From contig NC_064034.1 of the NCBI RefSeq assembly GCF_932526225.1, positions 14,026,887 to 14,090,886 on the forward strand: a stretch of 64,000 nt of DNA. The letters are read 5' to 3'. The DNA comes from Nematostella vectensis. Its lineage: Eukaryota > Cnidaria > Anthozoa > Actiniaria > Edwardsiidae. A model generated the notes under the pieces. It saw nothing but the letters and a program-made list of their open reading frames with translations, was not told the DNA's origin and made no database searches. This document shows, in pieces, positions 56,591 to 64,000 of the stretch. The stretch's first letter is position 1, and each line of letters begins with the position of its first letter. Both the position numbers and the translations under genes were made by a program.

Positions 56591-56627
56591 TATATAGATT
56601 TAGGCACTGCCTAAAATCGGAGCCAGC
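56591..56627 (+). repeat. TTTAGGCA-palindrome motif at the edge of the inverted host repeat
   Basis: TATATAGATTTAGGCACTGC continued by CTAAAATCGGAGCCAGC. It lies where the reverse-oriented host repeat begins, matching its position at the end of the forward copies. Confidence 0.8.
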
Positions 56628-57038
56628 ATTTAACACCTTTTTGTGTTGACTGATAGGGGTAGTTTTAGGGGGATCTTGGTGTCTCTAGAATGTTTTTTTT
56701 AATGAGATTAAAAATATGTCAAATTTTACTGCCATGTTATTATGAATTGTATTGGCCCCTCCAAATGGATCAAGCAAGAACTAATTCAATATTATTAAAT
56801 ATGCATTGTGAAAGTTAACAAAATACTTAAACTTGATGTGAAAAAGGCTGTCAAAGTTCAAGGTGTCTTAGTTGACGAGAATGTTTTTTCAAAAGTCTAA
56901 TGGTCAATTCTTATTTCTCTTTATAGAAGTTCCACTATGTATATTTTTATCAAAACACCATTCTAACAAGCTTGACCTTGTGAAGAATATATCAAGGATG
57001 TAACAGCATTCCAAAGATTTAGATGCCATACTGTAGTT

Positions 57039-57209
57039 CAGAGGCGGATCTAGCTTTTTGCCAAGGGGGGATTTGGCCCAAAAATTTTCGTCATTATTTT
57101 ACCTTCGTAACGATTTGGAATGAAAAGATACACTGAAAACAATAAAAAAAGAAAGCCCAAGGGGAGGTTTAAACCCCCTAACCCCCCCCCCCCCCCAATA
57201 GACCCACTA
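57039..57209. mobile_element. Small hAT-like MITE
   Basis: 171 bp between CTGTAGTT (57031-57038) and TTGTAGTT (57210-57217), an 8-bp duplication with one mismatch. It starts CAGAGGCGGATCTAGC, like the CAGGGGCGGATCC ends of the MITE at 22-282. The forward repeat copies have no insert at this point. Confidence 0.7.
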
Positions 57210-57710
57210 TTGTAGTTTTCATGTACCACAACTGATTATTCAGAAGAATGTGTTAAAACTAAACACCACAAATATACCTCCTGTCATGCATTACATATTG
57301 GTGCACCCACCCTTTGGCCTGTTGGTTTTAGAAACCCTGGATCCACCCATACTGGCTACTCAAAAATGAATGCAATGGAGGCAAATCCTAAACTATTACT
57401 GAAAGTGCTTAATTCCAATTTCTAATTTCAAACCAAGCCATGTTCATTGACCTATGTTAGGGTTAGAGAGAAATAAATATAACAAAAATTTTATGGGGAG
57501 AAGAAAAAAGGGAGAAATGAATGACTCTATTTGAAAAAAATGTGACTCTGCTTATAACAATAATGCAATAATACCTTAAATGAGCATATTCCTAACATTT
57601 TCGCTTTTCTATTTACCTATAGGTTTGATATAAAACTGTTTTTTTTACAGATTTATTATTGAAAAAGCACAAGTTTGATGTTGTCTTTATATAATTTAAG
57701 TACCTTGCTC

Positions 57711-58213
57711 CCAGGGGGGAGGTGGGGGGGACTTTGAGAAACGAGAGTTTGAGAGACGGGGGTGCTCGACAGATAATCAATTTTAACCCTTAGGGATAGC
57801 ACTAAGGGCATGGTCAACAACAATTCTTACCCCTAAGAGGTAGCACATTGGGTGTGGTCAGAGGAATTTTTAACCCTGAGAGATAGCATTAAAAAAACAA
57901 TGCTGGTTTTAATTTGCTGACGGATCCTATATTGTTATGTTACCGACAATAAAGTCGAAAGTATTAACTGATCAGTTGACTTGTGGTTTATTGTAAAATA
58001 CATTTCAAGCGATTGGGCCACCACTTAGCGTGAGACACCCTAAAAGATAGCAGAATCGGAAATATACTCCTCCCCGGGCATGAAAACCCCTAAAAGATAG
58101 CAGAATCGGAAAAATCCTAAAACACACCCTAAGAGATAGAAGTTGGTAAGAATATTATACCATAAAAGATAGGTCAAGCACCCCCGTCTATCTTTCTGGA
58201 GAGTCCCCCCCGG
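57711..58213. mobile_element. 503-bp inverted-repeat element with 9-bp target duplication
   Basis: ACCTTGCTC occurs at 57702-57710 and 58214-58222. The related repeat near 28100 (GGGCAAGGTACTTAC) shows the unfilled site. The ends are G-rich and loosely inverted (CGGGGGTGCTCGAC left against CGGGGGTGCTTGAC from the right). The interior has repeated words such as CCTAAGAGATAG. A 9-bp duplication would fit a Mutator-like helper, but no coding sequence is present. Confidence 0.75.
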
Positions 58214-58596
58214 ACCTTGCTCTAATAAAAAACCCTTCCCTTGATAGAAGTTTCATTAATGTGCTACATTCTGACCAGCTTTGCCCTTGCAAAGGAACAA
58301 ATGATGGATGCAACAGCATTCCAAAGATAGAATGATACAGTTAGATACACTTCAGGTGCCATATGGAAGATTAATATATCACTTATTACTGGTGATACTC
58401 TATCACCAAGGAAATTAAAATTCACAAACATACCTCTAGTCATGCATTAGACATTGGTGCACTCACCCTGTAGAATATGGCCTGCTTTTTTTTATAGAAA
58501 CCATGGATCCACATATGCTAATGCTACTCCAAAATTAAATGCAAGGAGGAGAACAAATTGATTTCAAACGTATTACCTATTTTAATTTATTTAGGG

Positions 58597-58599
<3 letters not shown>

Positions 58600-58637
<38 letters not shown>
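58600..58637. repeat. (AG)n microsatellite
   Basis: About 19 GA units inside the inverted host repeat; the equivalent place in the forward copy near 27600 has a short TCTCTCT run. Confidence 0.9.
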
Positions 58638-58642
<5 letters not shown>

Positions 58643-59250
58643 AGCAATTGGACTATAGCTTTGATAAAAAAAAAACTCATCAGTAATGAAACAACTTGAT
58701 TGAGCACTCTCCTAACATTTTCTCATTAATCTTTAGGTTGATAGAAATAATGTTTTCAGATTTATCATTGAGGGCAAGTGCTTTAAAAAAGCCTATTTCA
58801 CATTTACTGCTGTATCAAAGTAAGAAATCCCCTACTTTATTATCTTTAAGACATTTGCCTATTCTCATGCCTCCAAGCCTTCAGCATCAATCATGGCCCT
58901 CGGGTAGTCCTTTGTTGGTTTTACCTTAATAAAAGTGAAAACAAGGATTTTTTTTTCTTTCAAAACAACATTTAAATAAATAAACACAATAGATAGTTAT
59001 GCAAGATGCAGACAATATAAGCTAAGCAAAAAGAATATAGGTAATAGGGGTTGCATTTTGTGTTTTTATTTTCGATGAGAAAATTATCTTGTGACTGTGA
59101 AGTTAATATATAGTAAGTATATATAGTATATATAAGTTATTTGTAGTTTTTATAATGTTGAAAAGGTTGCTGTATCTTCGAGAAGACTAAATACACAGAA
59201 TATAAAGACAAGAAAGGTCTTCTTTAGCAATAAATAACAGGATATGAAAT

Positions 59251-60091
59251 CGGTGAACGAATGGTACAGACGGTAAAACAAATCCTGACGAAATGCGAAG
59301 AGAAAAATGAAGACCCTTACCTTGGTCTACTGTCCTACCGGACAAAACCAGTTGACCATAACCTGAAGTCGCCAGCTGAGTTGCTGACAAACCGGAAGTT
59401 CAGAACAACACTTCCAATGGCACAGAGGGCATCCCTCACCAGAGATGGGAGCGATGTTAAGGAAACCCTCTACAGACGCCAGACAATCCAGGAACAGAAT
59501 AACAACAGCACTGCAGGACCAAGTCTGACACCATTTGAACCTGGACAGCCTGTAGGTATGTTCGACCACCACTAAAAGACATGGCAAAAGGCTACAGTAG
59601 TCAAGCCTGCTAAGGAGCCGCGCTCGTACATAGTGTGTAACCAGGAAACTGAAGGAGTGTATCGCCGCACAAGGTCTCAGCTAAGACCTCATCACCATTT
59701 CGCGCCAGATGAAAGTCTTACTGCCCCGACGCCTGATGTTCCTACACCGCTCGACATCCCAGATGCCGCAACCCATGCGATTGGTCCAACAGCTACTGGA
59801 TACACCACAAGATCTGGGAGACCAGTTAGAGCCCCAGACAGATTGGAGATTTAAATGAACACTGATCACACGTTATATGTTAATAGAGATTTGTTATCGT
59901 TGATGTTGTTAAGCTCTTTGAACATTATAAAGAGGGGGATGTAACACAACCAGTGACCGACATGTATTGCGTGACTTTCGCGCCATAGTTATTCATTATG
60001 TTAATTTATGCATGTAGCTGTATACTTATGTACAAACTTGTACGATACGCACGAGTATCATAATAAACCCTCCACTTCACGAAACTCGACA
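59251..60091 (+). pseudogene. Truncated Gypsy-1 copy: integrase end and 3' LTR
   Basis: Starts within CGGTGAACGAATGG, corresponding to 9499, and continues to the LTR end. It carries the integrase glutamate block, the pol tail (GYTTRSGRPVRAPDRL), the polypurine tract and the LTR. It has the same frame break before 59633 as Gypsy-1 has before 9881. The flank after the LTR is the same host repeat, so it derives from the same insertion event by duplication. Confidence 0.9.
59940..60091 (+). repeat. Gypsy-1 3' LTR, duplicated copy
   Basis: 152 bp, nearly identical to 10188-10339. Confidence 0.95.
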
Positions 60092-60092
60092 A

Positions 60093-60863
60093 GCCTTCAG
60101 GCACACACCGCTGTTGCCAGTTCATTACTTTCATTTAAGATCTTAGTTTCGAAATAGAGCTGAATAAACTATTATAATGTACTGTTTTAGTCTTATTTAT
60201 TTATGTATATTAATTTATCTTGGTATAATGCAACTCAGCTTACAGTAACCGAGCATTTAAACAGAAAATTCGTGGTCTAACAAGCAATTTGAGCATAACA
60301 ACATCCTTTGATATTCTTCGTTCTCTCTTTACTTTATTGTCAGCGTTGAGATATTTAATCAAGGCTGACAAATATCTTCCTGTCATATATTGCTAAAGAA
60401 GACCTTTCTTGCCTTTATATCCTGTGTATTAGTCTTTTTTAAGATACAGCAACTTTTTCAACATTATCATAAATACTTTACAGTTACAAGAGAATTTTTT
60501 CTTCGAAAATAAAAACCAAAAATGCAACCTATATTTTTTTTGCTCAAGCTTATATTGTCTGCATCTTGCATACTATCTAATGTGTTTATTTATTTTTATT
60601 CAAATAGTTATGGAAAATTAGTAAGGTTATATGGGATGATAAAAATATTAAGAAAAACAAATACCCAAGTTAATTGTTTTCACTTTTATTTAGTTTAAAC
60701 CAACCAAAGACTACCTGAGGGTCATGCTTGATGCTAAAGGCTGGAAGCATAAGAATAGGCAAATGTAGCCGGGCTTTCTTACTTTAATACAGCAGTATAA
60801 GTGTAATAGGGTTTTTAGAGCAAGATACTTTGTGTCAAAGATACTGTAAATCTGTCAAACATT
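60093..60863 (+). repeat. Host repeat, duplicated copy
   Basis: Same as 10341-11111 with few differences. It is followed at about 60864 by the LINE at the same nucleotide as in the first copy. Confidence 0.9.
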
Positions 60864-63800
60864 TAATAATAATAATAATAATAATAATTTATTAATTTAT
60901 ATTGCGCTTTTTTCATATAATGATCAAAAGCGCATTACAATATAACTAAATGTTGAACTAATATATACAATAAAATTTACAATTATAATCGAAAATAATA
61001 TGAAATAATAGATTCACAGGAAAAATATTGAATAATAATAAAAATAAAAATATCTTTATATTGATGATTATGTGATATCAAGTGTTAAAAGCTAATTTAA
61101 AAAGATGAGTCTTAAGTTGCGCTTTAAAATTAAAGATACTGCAATTGATGGTGCGAAGATTTGCATGGAGAGCGTTCCATAATGTAGGTGCAGCACCACT
61201 AAACGATCTGTCACCGAAAGACTTCATCATTTTTCCTGAGGGATGCATTAAAGAAAGGCCCTCATTTGAGCGCAGTGAATAGCGCGCGTTATTCTTAATT
61301 CTAATGAGATCAGTTATGTAACGAGGAGCTAGCCCCTGAAGAGCTTTGAAAGTGATTAGCAAGATTTTAAATTTAACCCGATACCTTACAGGCAACCAAT
61401 GAAGATTTCTTAGCACAGGCGTAATATGATCGTACTTTTTGCATGACGTGAGCAGCCTAGCTGCAGCATTCTGCACCCTTTGCAATTTACCCATTTCTCG
61501 TTCTGGTAATCCATAAAGGAGTCCATTACAAAAATCTATTCTACTGGTAACAAAGGCATGTAACACCATTTCTAGTTTATCCCTAGGCAAAAATTGGCTT
61601 ATTCTCTTAATATTGTGCAGCCAGAAAAACGCTGAACTACAAGACTTAAAAATATGGGTCGACATAGAAAAATGTGAGTCGAACCAGGCACCAAGATTGC
61701 GCACTTCTAAAACGGGCATAATATCTATATTGCCAACACGAACTGAACAATTATCTACTTTCAACAGCTGTTGTTTCGATCCGATAACAAGAAATTCAGT
61801 TTTATCGTCATTGATTTTTAACTTGTCCTGGTACATCAAAGTACGTAAGTTATTGATGCATCGTTCCATAGCATCCAAAGAATCCGCTAGGTCCGTCTCA
61901 CTATTGGGATCAAAAGATAGATAAAGTTGTGTGTCGTCAGCGTAACAATGTGCATCCGGCATATGGGCTTGTACTATCTCAAAGAGCTTGGAGGTGTAAA
62001 GTACAAACAGAAGCGGGCCAAGACAGCTGCCCTGTGGGACACCAAAACGCAGATCAAAGCTGTCCGACGTCACCCCCTCAAACAACACACGCTGGCTGCG
62101 CCCTGATAAATATGACGTAAACCACTCCAAAGCCTTCCCACCGATGCCGAAGCTAGCAGTTAGACGTTGGAGCAAAATTGAGTGATCAACTGTATCAAAT
62201 GCAGCACTTAAATCTAAGAGTACAAGTAATGTAACGCGCTGCGAGTTCATATTCAATAATATATCATTAGCAACTTTGACCAACGCCGTTTCCGTACTGT
62301 GATGCTTGCGGTATGCAGACTGTAATAGCGGATAAAGCGCTGACTGAATAAGGTGATTAATCGTCTGATTGAAAACTGCACGCTCAATGAGCTTGGAAAC
62401 ATAAGCTAAATTGCTCACAGGACGCAAGTTCTCGAAGATAGATTCCAATCCCTGTTTCTTTAACAGTGGTACGACAATAGCCTCTTTCCAGCAGTCAGGA
62501 AAAATTCCTGATTCTAACGAGTTATTGATTAGCTTGGTGATCACGGAAACAAGTGGCTCACTACAGGATTTCAACAAGTGCGTAGGTATGGGATCGAGGC
62601 AACAAGAAGTACATTTCGAATTCTTAATGAGCATGCGTACATCTTCCTCAGTCAACAACTTGAAAGCTTCCATTCGAGGGACTAGAGAGACCGTTTCTAC
62701 AGTACAGTCATTCACCAAATCACTGCTCTGTACATTCTCCGAGGCACTACAACCCTTGTCAAGCTCATCACGCAGTCGGTTGATTTTTTCCACAAAATAC
62801 TTTCCTATGTCGTTGGCCAATGCTGATTTATCCGCATAGTCCGAGAAGCATAGTGAGTTCTTTTCCACAAAAAGATTTTTCACAGCACGAAAGAACTTGC
62901 CTTGATTATCAGAATTCTGACTGACAAAGTCAGTCAAAAAAGCAGATTTGGCTTCTTTCAGCAAATACGTCACATGATTTTTGTGTCGTTTGAATGAGGC
63001 GAGATCATCAGCAGACCTAGTAGTTCTCCATTTTCTTTCTGCGTGCCTGCGCACTCTCTTAGCCTCACGGATTTCCTCAGAATACCAGGGCACTTGGGGT
63101 CTGACTGTAACTGTTTTCGTCTTGAGTGGCGCATGGCGATCGAGTAATCCAGCAAGTGTTTTGTTATAACAGTCGACCAATTGCACAGTCTCCGAAGGTG
63201 GGTCCTGACACAGTTCCGAGGCAGACAAATCACTCATGAATGCTGTTGTGTCAATAGCCTTCGCCTTCCTAAAGGATACCTTTTTCCTAGAGAACTCCGG
63301 CATTGAAACATTTATGGCGAAAAATGCTATACAATGGTCTGAGAAATAAGAGCCAGGTCGGACATCATGTATGAGACTAGAATCTAGAGTCCTTGAGATA
63401 AGCAAATCCAAGGTGTTCCCAGAGATATGAGTAGGGAAGTTAATGTGCTGCTGTAGACCCATTGATTACAGTAGATCTAAGAAGCGAGCTGCATCGTTAT
63501 CAGAATCGATATTAACATGGATATTGAAATCACCAGTCAACACCAGAGGCTCAGTTGTCATGACAACAGACTCCAGGAACTCGGCGAATTCCGAGATAAA
63601 CATGCTCACAGTGAGCGGATGACTTGACGAGTATGGTGGCCTATAGATGGCAAGTAAACGCAGACGAGTAGAGCCAGACACGAATACTCAAAAGAATCAT
63701 AAATACCCGCTCTTGCTTTTTTAATTACAAGTGAGTCCCGTGCTAATATACCAGTACCACCCCCATTTCTGTCTGAGCGAGGGTGATCGAGTAGCCTGTA

Positions 63801-64000
63801 TCCCGGCGGTGTGGCAGCAATCCTAGCCGCAGAATCTCCAGGTTTTAACCAGGTTTCGGTAATAACCGCAATGTCGACATTAGAATCGCAAATATGGTCA
63901 ACAAAGTCAGGCGCTTTGTTCCTAATTGACCGGGCATTGAGAACACAACACCTCAAAAACTGAGGTCTATTGTTGTGAACAATTGCCGGCTCTGTCAATG
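60864..64000 (-). mobile_element. CR1/L2-like LINE, second copy, runs off the window
   Basis: Collinear with the three LINE pieces of the first copy but with neither the TTAA element nor the 8.4-kb insert. Its 3' end is the (AAT)n run at about 60864; its 5' part lies beyond 64000. Confidence 0.9.
61078..63998 (-). pseudogene. LINE ORF2: AP-endonuclease, linker and reverse transcriptase
   Basis: A 794-codon minus-strand frame (63462-61078) covers the late endonuclease, linker and full RT: LVLLDLSAAFDTVDHSILLQ at about residue 410, FGVPQGSCLGPLLFVLY at about 475, YADDTQLYLSF at about 505, and the C-terminal region ending HLFKLAFNT. The endonuclease start is in 63998-63606 (VDIAVITETWLKPGDS, RSDRNGGGTGIL), followed after a frameshift near 63670 by RLRLLAIYRPPYSS and PLVLTGDFNIHVN. 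A TAA near 63463-63468 replaces a serine codon kept in the first copy. The RT itself looks intact. The reaction is target-primed reverse transcription of the element RNA. Confidence 0.88.

Larger units (their letters stand above)
56628..59250 (-). repeat. Inverted copy of the host repeat
   Basis: Reverse complement of 27495-28895 followed by about 10640-11111, so it represents the family without the LINE. It is more diverged than the forward copies and carries two small insertions (57039-57209, 57711-58213). At 59250 it abuts truncated Gypsy-1 sequence, and 58750-59250 is an inverted arm of 60371-60863. Confidence 0.8.

Overview
The window is eukaryotic, repeat-dense DNA from an animal, most likely a marine invertebrate and possibly a cnidarian. 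The taxonomic guess is inference from the mix of elements, not from a marker gene. It is AT-rich, has spliced coding segments with GT/AG introns, and is packed with nested transposons: DIRS-like, two Ty3/Gypsy-like LTR elements, CR1/L2-like LINEs, a P-element/THAP9-like transposase, a TTAA-flanked fold-back element and many small inverted-repeat elements. No tRNA, rRNA, CRISPR array or prokaryotic operon was seen. Nearly every coding region is broken by stops or frameshifts.

Layout. 1-1827 is one copy of a dispersed repeat whose second copy is 49875-51544. 3045-5290 is a truncated DIRS-like element. 5324-6091, 28961-29823, 34243-34880 and 36123-37020 are copies of a module with a TATA box and a first-exon-like stretch. 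6092-10339 is Gypsy-1 with 152-bp LTRs. From 11112 to about 27492 lies one minus-strand LINE split into three collinear pieces by two insertions: a 4217-bp element flanked by TTAA with roughly 1-kb inverted ends (12876-17092), and an 8387-bp insert (18076-26462). A second LINE copy (60864-64000) lacks both insertions and so provides the empty sites.

The 8.4-kb insert is the most interesting object. It carries two divergently arranged intron-containing genes of unknown function: minus 22690 to 20624, and plus 23690 to 25340. It has dense subterminal tandem repeats at both ends that share the core GGCCAGAAWTTCCGTG. This is the architecture of a large DNA transposon, but I recognise no transposase in it.

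28896-32890 and 36072-39963 are two direct copies of a block holding broken pieces of three gene types: an SGNH/PC-esterase-like membrane protein, a two-OB-fold (RPA-like) protein and a short unknown ORF. Only the first copy continues into a LicD-like fragment. 40045-40700 is a different LINE remnant. 40790-42449 is a degenerate P-element-like transposase. A convergent minus-strand gene (42840-49066) is split by Gypsy-2 (43039-48439, 213-bp LTRs, ACAA target duplication). The right part holds an 85-bp tandem repeat, a 1.6-kb TA-flanked inverted-repeat element (54953-56587), an inverted copy of the host repeat with two small insertions, a truncated second Gypsy-1 end (59251-60091) and the second LINE copy running off the window.

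The genes do not form a pathway. What ties the window together is its insertion history, which can be read because several elements exist both filled and empty.
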